Source: Thunnus maccoyii (taxonomy: Eukaryota; Chordata; Actinopteri; Scombriformes; Scombridae). From it: 64,000 nucleotides of DNA. The stretch spans positions 16,958,501-17,022,500 of the forward strand of contig NC_056550.1 in the NCBI RefSeq assembly GCF_910596095.1. Direction: 5' to 3'. Position 1 is the first letter of the stretch, and every line of letters starts with the position of its first letter. Below the pieces are notes generated by a model. That model saw only the letters and a program-made list of their open reading frames with translations. It did no database searches and was not told the origin of the DNA. Made by a program: the position numbers and the translations under genes. This document shows, one piece after another, positions 36,174 through 48,777 of this stretch.

Positions 36174-38607
36174 TAGAGGACCAGAATGAGCATTTAAAAT
36201 CTGTTTCTTTACTGTTTGTGCTGTTTAGTCATTACATGGTTTAGATGTTAGTAAAGATGTGTCTGCATGCTTGTAATAAATGTTGTGACAGTTAGGTGGA
36301 GGTGTTGTATCAGCTTTGCAATTGCTAAAATTGATTAAGTCTTATTCAATAAAAATTAAAAAAAAAATAAATATTTTGTCCAAAACATATTTGTGTTGAT
36401 TTTTTTTCTTGCAAAATTAACCTCACCAGAGCTATTGATTGTAATGTTTATCTTATTAATAAAGTTAATTCAAGAGACATATATTGTATGATCGATATTT
36501 CTGGATTGTGGTTGAAATATCAAAAAAGTATACACTTAAATTAATAAAATTGTATCCTTATTGTGTGCAGAATTGATCGATATTTTTAATCAGGTTGAGT
36601 CTAAGATGTAAAAAGTCATATAAGATGAGTAGCAACTGAAACTTTGAGTTTTCATACTCAGTGAAGCATCGTCTCTCTCCTCCCCCTCTTTCTTCCCAGG
36701 ATGCACCTGTTGGCCCTCGTTTCTTATTTATAGCTGCATGTAAATGAAGAGTTCAAACGTCAGCTCTCTGTAAAATCAGAAGAACCTGGTGGGACTGGGA
36801 ACACACTGATGTTTTAACTATTATCATTTGATCAATCATAGACCTCCAATTTGTGTGAATTATGGACATGTTTGCAGAGTCAAAGCAGATATACTGCAAT
36901 AGATATCTCTTGTTGACTTGTGAAAAATGTGGAAATTCAATGAAGATTAGTTTTAAACTCCAACTGAGCAAGCATAAATATCATCAAATATACTTTTATC
37001 CAAATATCTCATTCATACTGGACAAAGAAAAAGACACTTTTACAGTGCTACAGTCTTCAACAACAATCTTATCCATACAAATAGCGATGTAGTGATTATC
37101 TGCCTTTGAGTGTGACTTCTGTCATTTGATATGTTCATTAAATGGTAAATAATCTATCATTCTGTTTTGGGCCCAGAATTCAATTTGTTTATAAAATACT
37201 GTATACTTACCAAGATGTCCCATTATCAGCTGAGTTCCTCCTCAGCATGTTGCAGATAATATGTTAAAGACTGTTTTGTTTTTATTCCTATGTGAGAATG
37301 TAAATCTTTCTTCTGTTCAGGTGAAATCAGTAAATTAGGGAAAACCATATAATCAGCAGATATTTCATGGAAGTTATTTGTGTTGTGAGCCGGCACATGC
37401 ACACCAGTGCTAAAAGTGTCTCAAGCCAAACCCAATCAGTCTGGTACATTTGAAAGGTGTGACTCAAAGTTTCTTCTGTGACTCATTCTTACATGTTTCC
37501 AAAGGATGGAAAAAAAGGTTCACATGTAGAGAGTGTGCATGGAAAAAAATCTACACCAGCAAGTTTAGTCACAACTTAATTATAGTTCAATATTACAAAC
37601 AAAATGCAAAGAACACCATGAGGTGTTTTCACAAAGTCATTTTTAGCCACAAGGGGCAAAGGGGCCTAAAAATCATTAATTAATGAACATAGATTATTGC
37701 AATGTGAATTTGTAATGAATGAACTCAATGCTTCATATTTGTTTGATCTGTAGCTATTTGATTGATAATTATATAAATGAGAATCCTGTGCCTTTATATA
37801 ATCTCACTACATCAGATTTGATTTGGGTTTTTTTTTTTTTCAAACAAAATGCTCTTTATTAAAACAATCAATGTAAAACACAGTAAAGTTAAATCATTTC
37901 CTCTAACTAAATAGGTGTGAACTGTAACAATATTCACTGGGACACAAATAACAATATGTTTTAATGTCAGAATTTGTCATTTCTAAATCTTGTAAGGCCA
38001 AACACTCATCATTAATAAACCACAAAAAGTGTTGCAGATAAAAAGCGGTTTTATACATTTTTGTAATAATCTTTCCATTTTGTTAAGTCTGAGAATAAAT
38101 TACCCTTTTGATGGAGTTCAGTTTTTCAAAACTTAAGCCTGAAAACATAGAAAATCATAAATTTATTGATCTGAAACCTAAACCATAAAAATCTGTTGTC
38201 ATATTATGTGCATTAAAGCTCCGCTAGACGTAACAAGCAGATTATACTGAAGTTGTAGTTAATGGTGTAGATAATTTTCTACAAAACAGATATTTGGGCA
38301 TTTTTTTATTGTGTGATCACAAACATGGTTTCAGTCTAAAGCTGCTTTTATTTGTGAAGATTAAACCACAATCTGTTATTGTAACAGCTTCAACACTGCA
38401 GGGGTGAATGTTTGTAGTAGTGAAAAGATGGATTCATGTAAACTATTACTTTTACTTTTGTTGTGTAGAATAAAGTAGAGACATACTTTAGAAATATTTT
38501 CTCATGTAACATGGGTCAATTGGATACGGCTTTGGTTAATAGATGGTTTCACATTTAGTGAACGTTCTTACAGCATCAAAAGCAGAAGTGAGTGTATTCA
38601 GTGAGGA
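36174..38607. other. Orientation-switch interval between C6 and V16
   Basis: No gene. An orphan family A upstream block lies at about 36630-36775 on the plus strand (GGATGCACCTG, TTATTTATAG, ATGTAAAT 36738-36745) with no V behind it. From roughly 38010 to 38607 the sequence is the inverse of the family A 3' spacer and belongs to V16. The switch in orientation therefore lies between about 36.8 and 38.0 kb, in unrecognised AT-rich DNA with a run of T at about 37828. Confidence 0.6.
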
Positions 38608-38635
38608 GGTTTTTGTCACGGTGTAAATCACTGTG

Positions 38636-39097
38636 ATGCGTACTCACTCACAGAGGTGTCCCATGTTTTACAGTAATAGACTGCTGAGTCTCCCTCCTCC
38701 ACATTGTTGATGATCAGTCGATAATCTGATTTTGACTGATGATTAGATGTGAATTTGGGAGAAGAGAAACCAGAACCATAGTTTGGAGAGCCCCAGCTGT
38801 GATGAAAACTCAGAACATACTGAGGAACTCCTCCTGGAATCTGTTTATACCAGCAAGCTCGTTCATTAGTAACAGTTCCCAGGTTACAGTCCATGGTGAC
38901 TGTATCTCCTTTCCTCAGCGTCACAACAGGAGGCTTCTGTGTCACCACCGTCACACCACTCACACCTGGAAACAACAAGATGACATGGAGTCAAGAGAAA
39001 CACACAGACTGATGAATCCAACATGAGGTCAGAGCTGCAGTAAGTCAGCCTCCTTACATGTTAGAGCAGTGATGAGAGTGCAGAGGGTCCCCAGCAT
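38636..39097 (-). CDS. V16, family A V segment in inverse orientation
   Basis: Leader 39058-39097 and V exon 38636-38965 on the minus strand are intact. FR1 VTLRKGD, CDR1 NERACWYKQ (one extra Cys), CDR2 region SFHHSWGSPNYG, germline CDR3 CKTWDTSVSEY. RSS, read on the minus strand: CACAGTG 38629-38635, 12-bp spacer, ACAAAAACC 38608-38616. No J or C follows on this strand inside the window; the next downstream genes are C6 and J6 in opposite orientation. Confidence 0.9.
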
Positions 39098-40114
39098 GTT
39101 GTCAGTGTGTGCTGAGAATGGCCTTGTAACTTGGAAAGTGAGCTTACTGCTGACAGATCAGAGGGTTTGGAGGATGAGGAGAGGAGGTGCTGGAGGAGCA
39201 ATTTAATACAACACTGAAACTGAGAGTGACTGACAGGAGGAGGAGCTGAATCTGTTTTGCTTTCATGCTGTATGTGTTACTTTGTCACCTTCCTAAGTAT
39301 TCATGCATTCAAATTCATACAATTATTCAATCTTTGTATTCACATGCTTGAGGTGGAGTCTTTAAAAAATGGTTTGGCTTTATGTACATAATTCACACAC
39401 ATACAAGATAAACTGTGTAATTTGAAAATGATTAAAACATTTGTGTGTTTTCTATCAGCTACAGTTCCCTCTTATTTTACAGAGAGCTGACACTTGACCT
39501 CCTCATTTGCATGGAGCTATGAATAAGGAGAGGAGGCCTGCAGGTGCATCCTGGGAAGAAAGAGAGGGAGGAGGAGAGAAGTGATGCTTCACTGATGAAG
39601 GATGAAAACTCAGTTTCGGTTGCTACTCAATTTATCCGATTTTCTATCTCTACTATTACAATTGACTAAAAGAAAATAAATAATTATTCATCAAGTTTGC
39701 TACCTCTTATGCATTTATTACACATTTAAACCCAATAACAATACAGAATTCTTAAATTATATGAATATGATAATACATATTCAAGTAAGAATGAACTAGA
39801 CATGTGTCTGTCATCTGTCAGTGAAATGAACATTGGAGGAAAAATAAAATCTAGTGAAGGTTTCAGTTAAATCATTATTGTTTTAAATCATATTTTCATG
39901 AAATACAAACTGTTTTTTAATCAGAATGCTTTTATTTAATTAAACAGGTCTTGAAAAATGTAACAACTGCAAAGCTGATACAACACCTCCACCTAACTGT
40001 CACAACATTTATTACAAGCATGCAGACACATCTTTTCTAACATCTAAACCTTGTTATGAGCAAACAGCACAAACAGTAAAGAAACAGATTTTAAATGCTC
40101 ATTCTGGTCCTCTA
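39098..40114 (-). other. V16 upstream region and C7 3'UTR
   Basis: Contains the V16 promoter region with octamer, then from about 39900 the inverse of the C7 3'UTR with its polyadenylation signals. Confidence 0.5.
39505..39512 (-). promoter_or_regulatory. Perfect octamer upstream of V16
   Basis: ATGCAAAT (plus strand ATTTGCAT), the Oct-binding element of Ig promoters, about 410 bp upstream of the V16 ATG and next to a TATTCATAG element. Plus-strand V-A copies have ATGTAAAT or nothing at this place. Confidence 0.55.
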
Positions 40115-40440
40115 CTATTCTTCAGCGGGACACTTTGACTTGTTGATGTTCTTCTCTGAAGTCTGGGAGCCCGCAGACACTTTACATGTGTAAACCTTGT
40201 CCATGTTCCAGTCTGATGTCTGGATGGACAGATAGCTGCTGATTTGGAAAGTCTGGTCTGGTTGCTGAACAGCGGTGCTGCTAGAGATCCCACTGCTCAC
40301 TGGACTCCCAGCAGACAACCAGGTCACATCTGCAAAAGGCACAGACTGACTGGACAGACAGACCAGAGTGGCTTTGTTGGACTGGAGCTCAGCACTGGAC
40401 GGAGGGAAGACTGTCAGGACAGGAGGAGAGAGGCTGGAGC
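40115..40440 (-). CDS. C7 light-chain constant domain exon
   Basis: Intact 326-nt exon on the minus strand, protein matching C2 and C5 (QISSYLS, SAGSQ, KCPAEE). Acceptor is TTTTCAG at the 40441 side. The 877-bp J7-C7 intron is distinct from both plus-strand subtypes and nearly the same as that of J8-C8. Confidence 0.93.
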
Positions 40441-41317
40441 CTGAAAATACATGAAGGACAATTAAACAAAACTGGCATTAAAGTCATAGAAAATAGAAAA
40501 GTCAAACTAAGCAGTTTGACACAGTATTGGATGAGGGGAAAATTTATGTTCATAATTAATTGAATAATCTCAAGATGTAAAATGTTTTAAATCAGACGAA
40601 TCTAGAAATCATCACTAACAACAAGAGCAGAGTTCATTTTCAAAAACTTTAGAAATGAAACATTTCATCACAAACTTCACCCATACAAAGATTACTTCTG
40701 GAAAATGATGATTTAACCATAGAAATGATATCCCTCAACAGTACTTCAATGTCAAGTAATGTCATCAATCATTGTGTAAAGTTACATCAGATAAGACGAC
40801 CATCTCACCAAATAATATATTTTCAAAAGGGCTAAATGCACAATTATTTCTCTATTTTATTGTCCAAAAATACATTTCAATTAAATCATATTTTATCTTT
40901 AAAGTTTTACCAGATTAATATTCATATCTTTGTCATTAACTATTGATAGTAACAGTGATAATGTTCATTTCTACTGACAAATGATGGAATAAGTTGTAAT
41001 GTTAAAAGTTCTCAAAACAAATGTTCATTCAAAACTTAAAATAGTAAATGAGTTGGTTCACATCTCTTTAAATTACAAAATAATCAAAAAACTTTAGAGA
41101 ATTGTATAGAAAACATTTCAAAAATTGTAATCAGCTGTTCATCTGTTCTTTGTCTTTTAAAGACACAGCTTGGTTCTATATCAAAGCTGAAAAACTGCAA
41201 TCAATACATTTTCACTTAAAACCCGTTAAAAGTAACAATTAAATCATATACATTCCACTAATATCCATCAGAAATGGGAAATATTTCTTGTTTTATGATC
41301 AGTTTAAAAGTACTTAC

Positions 41318-41351
41318 TTGTCACGCTCAGCTTGGTGCCTTGTCCGAATAC
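41318..41351 (-). CDS. J7 light-chain J segment, LSVT variant
   Basis: Minus strand; encodes VFGQGTKLSVT, one base change making Ser from the Ile found in the seven other J segments. RSS: CACTGTG 41352-41358, 23-bp spacer, GGTTTTTGT 41382-41390 (minus-strand reading). Donor GTAAGT is intact. Confidence 0.93.
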
Positions 41352-41685
41352 CACAGTGATTCAGTTTGTACACATGGCTGTACAAAAACCTCCTGACTCT
41401 CACTAATGAAGGGAGTGAAACTGAAACATCCTGTTGAGACCAACTTTCACTGTCAACATCTCATTCTCTTCATCAGTCTGTTTATATTCCAAAACACATC
41501 TAGACTTGAGGATTGATTTTATATTATCTGTTACCTTTTACTTTCATGGTTGTGTTGAAAGTCCAAATATCATCATGTTGCAATTTTATGAGAATTTAAA
41601 ATAAGTGAATGTTTGTTTCCATGAGTAACTGCAATTTTGTATCAGATTCATTTTGGATTTCATGGTGATTTAAGTTATTTAGACA

Positions 41686-41898
<213 letters not shown>

Positions 41899-42195
41899 AT
41901 TTTCAATACAGTAAACTATCTTCAAATACATAAATAACGTTAAACCAAATCTACAATAATTTATCATAGAAAAAAAACATGTTTTTAAAGGTTTTTAGGT
42001 GTTATGACTATGCAGTGTGTTTATTGCCCTTTTCTCAAGTTTTCTCTCTGTGGTGTGTTAAATATTGGACTGTTTTCATGAATAGCATATATGATCTGTT
42101 GTCCGGTGTTTGTATCATTACTATTTTATCATTGTGCTGAAGAAATTACCATTCATGTAATCTCAATGTGCTGTTGATGGATTTGGTTGCTGACT

Positions 42196-42432
42196 GTAAA
42201 TGGTGAGTGGATGAACTGAACTTATATAGCACACTTCTATCTTCACATCCAAAGAAATGTCATTTTTTTTCCTCATTCACTCACATACACACTCACACAC
42301 CAATGGCGGCAGATTTGCCATGCAAGGCGTTGCCATCAGCAGTAACTTGGGGTTCAGTGTTTTACTCAAGGACATGTCAACACATGGACAGGAAGAACCA
42401 GGGATTGAACCGCCAACCCTATGTGGACTACT
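42196..42432 (-). mobile_element. SINE-like teleost repeat in V17-J7 spacer
   Basis: Contains TTATATAGCAC, CACTCACACACCAATGG, GTAACTTGGGGTTCAG and GGGATTGAACCGCC. The last is the inverse of a tRNA-type B box (GGTTCAATCCC), so the element is probably a tRNA-derived SINE in minus orientation. This wording recurs widely in fish genomes from memory. Confidence 0.5.
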
Positions 42433-42651
42433 GGTGCTTTTCTTTTTTTAAATTATTTAAGCAGATTTGAAAAGCATACATAAATGTATAGTTAAAGGGA
42501 TCATAGTAAGAATCGACAAGGAGTATTTACATGTTTGAAAGGAAGAATTGTGCATTGTGTTATACAGATAATTGCTTCAGTTATTATCTTAGAGAATCAA
42601 AAAGCAGAAGTGTTTAGTGAGGAGGTTTTTGTCACAGTGTAAATCACTGTG

Positions 42652-43113
42652 ATACGACCTGATTCACAGAGCCATCCCATGTGTTACAATAGTAGACTGC
42701 TGAGTCTCCCTCCTCCACGTTGTTGATGATCAGTCGATAATCTGATTTTGACTGATGGTTAGATGTGAATTTGGGAGAAGAGAAACCAGAGCCATAGCTT
42801 GGAGAGCTCCAGCTGTGATAAAAACACAGAACATACTGAGGAACTCCTCCTGGAATCTGTTTATACCAGCAAGCTCGATTATTAATAACAGTTCCCAGGT
42901 TACAGTCCATGGTGACTGTCTCTCCTTTCCTCAGCGTCACAACAGGAGGCTTCTGTGTCACCACCGTCACACCACTCACACCTGGAAACAACAAGATGAC
43001 ACGGAGTCAAGAGAAACACACAGACTGATGAATCCAACATGAGGTCAAAGCTGCAGTAAGTCAGCCTCCTTACATGTTAGAGCAGTGATGAGAGTGCAGA
43101 GGGTCCCCAGCAT
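42652..43113 (-). CDS. V17, family A V segment with two extra cysteines
   Basis: Leader 43074-43113 and V exon 42652-42981, minus strand, intact. CDR1 INNRACWYKQ and FR2 end QYVLCFYHSW give the same extra Cys pair as V14. CDR2 SWSSPSYG; germline CDR3 CNTWDGSVNQV. RSS: CACAGTG 42645-42651, 12-bp spacer, ACAAAAACC 42624-42632. J7 and C7 lie downstream on the same strand. Confidence 0.9.
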
Positions 43114-44139
43114 GTTGTCAATGTGTACTGAGAATGGCCTTGTAACTTGGAAAGTGAGCTTACTGCTGACAGATGAGGGGGTTTGGAGGATGAGGAGAGG
43201 AGGTGCTGGAGGAGCAATTTAATACAACACTGAAACTGAGAGTGACTGACAGGAGGAGGAGCTGGATCTGTTTTGCTTTCATGCTGTATGTGTTACTTTG
43301 TCACCTTCCTAAGTATTCATGCATTCAAATATATACAGTTATTCAATCTTTGTATTCACATGCTTGAGATGGAGTCTTTAAAAAATGGTTTGGCTTTATG
43401 TACATAATTCACACACATACAAGATAAACTGTGTAATTTGAAAATGATTAAAACATTTGTGTGTTTTCTATCAGCTACAGTTCCCTCTTATTTTACAGAG
43501 AGCTGACACTTGACCTCCTCATTTGCATGGAGCTATGAATAAGGAGAGGAGGCCTGCAGGTGCATCCTGGGAAGAAAGAGAGGGAGGAGGAGAGAAGTGA
43601 TGCTTCACTGATGAAGGATGAAAACTCAGTTTCAGTTGCTACTCAATTTATCCGATTTTCTATCTCTACTATTACAAATGACTAAAAGAAAATAAAGAAT
43701 TATTCATCAAGTTTGCTACCTCTTATGCATTTATTGCACATTTAAACACAATAACAATATAGAATTCTTAAATTATATGAATATGATAATACATATTCAA
43801 GTAAGAATGAACTAGACATGTGTCTGTCATCTGTCAGTGAAATGAACATTGGAGGAAAAATAAAATCTAGTGAAGGTTTCAGTTAAATCATTATTGTTTT
43901 AAATCATATTTTCATGACAAAAAATAAATACAAACTGTTTTTTAATCAGAATGCTTTTATTTAATTAAACAGGTCTTGAAAAATGTAACAACTGCAAAGC
44001 TGATACAACACCTCCACCTAACTGTCACAACATTTATTACAAGCATGCAGACACATCTTTTCTAACATCTAAACCTTGTTATGAGCAAACAGCACAAACA
44101 GTAAAGAAACAGATTTTAAATGCTCATTCTGGTCCTCTA
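43114..44139 (-). other. V17 upstream region and C8 3'UTR
   Basis: Near-copy of 39098-40114, which shows that the V-J-C unit here is a tandem duplicate with a period of about 4.0 kb. Confidence 0.55.
43521..43528 (-). promoter_or_regulatory. Perfect octamer upstream of V17
   Basis: ATGCAAAT on the minus strand, about 410 bp upstream of the V17 ATG, in the same context as the V16 octamer. Confidence 0.55.
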
Positions 44140-44465
44140 CTATTCTTCAGCGGGACACTTTGACTTGTTGATGTTCTTCTCTGAAGTCTGGGAGCCCAAA
44201 GACACTTTACATGTGTAAACCTTGTCCATGTTCCAGTCTGACGTCTGGATGGACAGATAGCTGCTGATTTGGAAAGTCTGGTCTGGTTGCTGAACAGCGG
44301 TGCTGCTAGAGATCCCACTGCTCACTGGACTCCCAGCAGACAACCAGGTCACATCTGCAAAAGGCACAGACTGACTGGACAGACAGACCAGAGTGGCTTT
44401 GTTGGACTGGAGCTCAGCACTGGACGGAGGGAAGACTGTCAGGACAGGAGGAGAGAGGCTGGAGC
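44140..44465 (-). CDS. C8 light-chain constant domain exon
   Basis: Intact 326-nt exon, minus strand. It has KVSLGSQ instead of KVSAGSQ, shared only with C3 on the other strand; otherwise as C7. 3'UTR and AATAAA signals are on the low-coordinate side. Confidence 0.93.
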
Positions 44466-45342
44466 CTGAAAATACATGAAGGACAGTTATACAAAACTGG
44501 CATTAAAGTCATGAAAAATAGAAAAGTCAAACTAAGCAGTTTGACACAGTATTGGATGATGGGAAAATTTATGTTCATAATTAATTGAATAATCTCAAGA
44601 TGTAAAATGTTTTAAATCAGACGAATCTAGAAATCATCACTAACAACAAGAGCAGAGTTCATTTTCAAAAATTTTAGAAATGAAACATTTCATCACAAAC
44701 TTCACACATACAAAGATTACTTCTGGAAAATGATGATTTAACCATAGAAATGATATCCCTCAACAGTACTTCAATGTCAAGTAATGTCATCAGTCATTGT
44801 GTAAAGTTACATCAGATAAGACAACCATCTCACCAAATAATATATTTTCAAAAGGGCTAAATGCACAATTATTTCTCTATTTTATTGTCCAAAAATACAT
44901 TTCAATTAAATCATATTTTATCTTTAAAGTTTTACCAGATTAATATTCATATCTTTGTCATTAACTATTGATAGTAACAGTGATAATGTTCATTTCTACT
45001 GACGAATGATGGAATAAGTTGTAATGTTAAAAGTTCTCAAAACAAATGTTTATTCAAAACTTAAAATAGTAAATGAGTTGGTTCACATCTCTTTAAATTA
45101 TAAAATAATCAAAAAACTTTAGAGAATTGTATAGAAAACATTTCAAATATTGTAATCAGCTGTTCATCTGTTCTTTGTCTTTTAAAGACACAGCTTGGTT
45201 CTATATCAAAGCTGAAAAACTGCAATCAATACATTTTCACTTAAAACCCGTTAAAAGTAACAATTAAATCATATACATTCCACTAATATCCATCAGAAAT
45301 GGGAAATGATTCTTGTTTTATGATCAGTTTAAAAGTACTTAC

Positions 45343-45376
45343 TTGTCACGATCAGCTTGGTGCCTTGTCCGAATAC
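45343..45376 (-). CDS. J8 light-chain J segment
   Basis: VFGQGTKLIVT on the minus strand, donor GTAAGT. RSS: CACTGTG 45377-45383, 23-bp spacer, GGTTTTTGT 45407-45415. Confidence 0.93.
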
Positions 45377-45415
45377 CACAGTGATTCAGTTTGTACACAT
45401 GGCTGTACAAAAACC

Positions 45416-45719
45416 TCCTGACTCTCACTAATGAAGGGAGTGAAACTGAAACATCCCGTTGAGACCAACTTTCACTGTCAACATCTCATTCTCTTCATCA
45501 GTCTGTTTATATTCCAAAACACATCTAGACTTGAGGATTGATTTTATATTATCTGTTGCCTTTTACTTTCATGGTTGTGTTGAAAGTCCAAATATCATCA
45601 TGTTGCAATTTTATGAGAATTTAAAATAAGTGAATGTTTGTTTCCATGAGTAACTGCAATTTTGTATCAGATTCATTTTGGATTTCATGGTGATTTAAGT
45701 TATTTAGACTATGTATATG

Positions 45720-45750
<31 letters not shown>

Positions 45751-46622
45751 CTGTGTGTGTGTGTCTGTGTGTGTATATATATATATATATAAACGCTGCT
45801 AAGTGGAGTGGACTGATGCCGAACTAAGATTTGTTGTATTTTAATATGCAATGACAATAAAGCATCTATCTATCTATCTAGATTTCCAATACAGTAAACT
45901 ATCTTCAAATACATACATAACGTTAAACCAAATCTACAATAATTTATCATAGAAAAAAAACATGTTTAAAGGTTTTTAGGTATTGTCTCCTCAGGTAGTG
46001 TGCTATGACTATGCAGTGTGTTTATTGCCCTTTTCTCAAGTTTTCTCTCTGTGGTGTGTTAAATATTGGACTGTTTTCATTAATAGCATATATGATCTGT
46101 TGTCCGGTGTTTGTATCATTACTATTTTATCATTGTGCTGAAGAAATTACCATTCATGTAATCTCAATGTGCTGTTGATGGATTTGGTTGCTGACTGTAA
46201 ATGGTGAATGGATGAACTGAACTTATATAGCACACCTCTATCTTCACAGCCAAAGAAATGTCATTTTTTTTCTCATTCACTCACATACACACTCACACAC
46301 CAATGGTGGCAGAGTTGCCATGCAAGGCGTTGCCATCAGCAGTAACTTGGGGTTCAGTGTTTTACTCAAGGACATGTCAACACATGGACAGGAAGAACCA
46401 GGGATTCAACCGCCACCCCTATGTGGACTACTGCTGCTTTTCTTTTTTAAAATTATTTAAGCAGATTTGAAAAGCATACATAAATGTATAGTTAAAGGGA
46501 TCATAGTAAGAATCGACAAGGAGCATTTACATGTTTGAAAGAAGAATTGTGCATTGTGTTATACAGATAATTGCTTCAGTTGTTATCTTAGAGAATCAAA
46601 AAGCAGAAGTGTTTAGTGAGGA
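45416..46622 (-). other. V18-J8 spacer with microsatellite and SINE-like repeat
   Basis: Second copy of the V17-J7 spacer. The microsatellite (about 45712-45790) is shorter and interrupted (TCTGTG units), followed by the same GCTGCTAAGTGG tail. The SINE-like element is at about 46203-46440. Confidence 0.6.
46203..46440 (-). mobile_element. SINE-like teleost repeat in V18-J8 spacer
   Basis: Paralogous copy of the element at 42196-42432, carried by the cluster duplication and not an independent insertion, since flanks match as well. Confidence 0.5.
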
Positions 46623-46650
46623 GGTTTTTGTCACAGTGTAAATCACTGTG

Positions 46651-47112
46651 ATGCGTTCTCACTCACAGAGCTGTCCCATGTTTGACAGTAGTAGACTGCT
46701 GAGTCTCCCTCCTCCAGGTTGTTGATGATCAGTCGATAATCTGATTTTGACTGATGATTAGATGTGAATTTAGGAGAAGAGAAACCAGAGCCATATGTTG
46801 GAGAGCTTGCAGTGTGAAAAAAATACAATACAAACTGAGGAACTCCTCCTGGAATCTGTTTATACCACCGAGCAGCACTGTTAGTAACAGTTCCCAGGTT
46901 ACAGTCCATGGTGACTGTCTCTCCTTTCCTCAGCGTCACAACAGGAGGCTTCTGTGTCACCACCGTCACACCACTCACACCTGGAAACAACAAGATGACA
47001 CGGAGTCAAGAGAAACACACAGACTGATGAATCCAACATGAGGTCAGAGCTGCAGGAAGTCAGCCTCCTTACATGTTAGAGCAGTGATGAGAGTGCAGAG
47101 GGTCCCCAGCAT
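46651..47112 (-). CDS. V18, family A light-chain V segment
   Basis: Leader 47073-47112, V exon 46651-46980, minus strand, intact. CDR1 TNSAARWYKQ, CDR2 region YFFHTASSPTYG, FR3 INNLEEGD, germline CDR3 CQTWDSSVSEN. RSS: CACAGTG 46644-46650, 12-bp spacer, ACAAAAACC 46623-46631. No extra Cys. J8-C8 are downstream. Confidence 0.9.
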
Positions 47113-48777
47113 GTTGTCAGTGTGTGCTGAGAATGGCCTTGTAACTTGGAAAGTGAGCTTACTGCTGACAGATGAGAGGGTTTGGAGGATGAGGAGAGGA
47201 GGTGCTGGAGGAGCAATTTAATACAACACTGAAACTGAGAGTGACTGACAGGAGGAGGAGCTTTAGTTAAATCAGGTCTCTTATCTTCTGAGGAGAGAAC
47301 ATTACAAGGTCATGATTTGAAAACTAAATAAAGTAAATAAAGTTGTATTGTAATAGAGGTGTTACTTTGTCAAATGGGATTCATGCATCTAAGTATGTAT
47401 ATATATATGAAATCTTTATATAGCAGGATATAAGCTGTCACTCTGCACATGTACATAAATAAACACATAACAAGTAGACCAACTTCTATTGATTATATGA
47501 TAATACTTCAAATATCAGTGGGTTTCTCTGTTTCCAGTTAAGGACAGTTTTACAGAGAACTCACACGTAATCTATTAATTTACATGAAGCTAAATAAAGA
47601 GAGGAGGCCTGCAGGTGCATCCTGAGTCAGTAGAGAGGGAGGAGTTGAAAATGACACTTGACTGTCTGATGCTTTTGGTTTTTTTTTTTATTTTCACGGA
47701 TTTGTTACTCTGTGTGGCTCCCAGTTATTTGGGATTTGTGCATTCAAGTACTGTATGTATAATTTTTAAAATTTTGCTTTAGTTGGAGGTAAAGAATTAC
47801 CTTCATGTATAATTACATTTTAAGTTTTTAGAGGTAAACAAGAGATGTCCATTGCAGGATATCAGCTGTGGCTATGCATACACATGCATAATTCACACCA
47901 GTAAACTGTCTATGAATGATAATTAAAACATCAATGTGTTGCCAGTCAGGGAAAGTTCATGAAGTTATAAATAAGAAGAGGAGGCCTTCAGGTGCATCCT
48001 GGGAAGTAAGAGACAGAGATGCTTCACTGACTGATGTCTTAACTACTGCAGGCGACTAAAACCAGATGATGAAATATTAATCAGGTTTTGCTTTCTGTTG
48101 TTCTTTTAAACACACACTTATAACAATGTTCTGAATTTACAAGAATCTATATTTTCAAATGTTTCATATTCAAAAAAAGTGAAAGGGGGCCTCCCAGTGG
48201 TGCGAACAGGTATAGCCGTGCTTGTTTGAGCTTCTTATGGTGCACTCCAACAACTGGTTTATTCTGCATCTCTTCCACACCAGCAGCTCCTAAACTAGTG
48301 GATCATCATGCTGCTGCCACTGTTGTCTGTTATCAGGTCAACTGAAATTTTGGGATCAGGACATTATCCTCAAGTCTTTTCAGACCAGGAATGACTGTTC
48401 CTAATTCAGTTTCTGTTCAGATCTCTCTTTTTGAAAATGAATTCCTGCATGTCTGTTTTTTGAAGACCTGTAGTAACAAGCCTCATATAGGATCAGCCTA
48501 CAATACCCAGTGAGCAATAAAAGAGCAATGATTAAAATTGATCATCATGATTCTGCCAGCAAAGCTCCACCCTTTACCTGAATCACTGGAGACAAACTAG
48601 GAAACACAGTACACTATTCTTCCAGCATGAAGACAAAAACAAATTGACACGCCAACAGACATAACAAGAGTCACTGTGGGACAAAAAAAAAAAACAGCTT
48701 CTACTCAAGGAGTAAAGCTACAGGAGGGAATACTGAAATATTATCACTTCAGCCGGTTTGTGACGCCTTCTTGCGCA
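47113..48777 (-). promoter_or_regulatory. V18 upstream region with two promoter-like blocks
   Basis: The first block at about 47570-47660 has octamer-like ATGTAAAT (47578-47585, minus strand). A second, more decayed block at about 47950-48040 keeps the GGATGCACC pyrimidine-rich context but no V follows it directly; it may be a leftover of a lost V. The rest, to the TRIM-like fragment, is unrecognised. Confidence 0.45.

Noticed and set aside
36862-37683. Short frames in the orientation-switch interval
   Set aside because: AT-rich, Lys/Ile-rich, no homology recognised.
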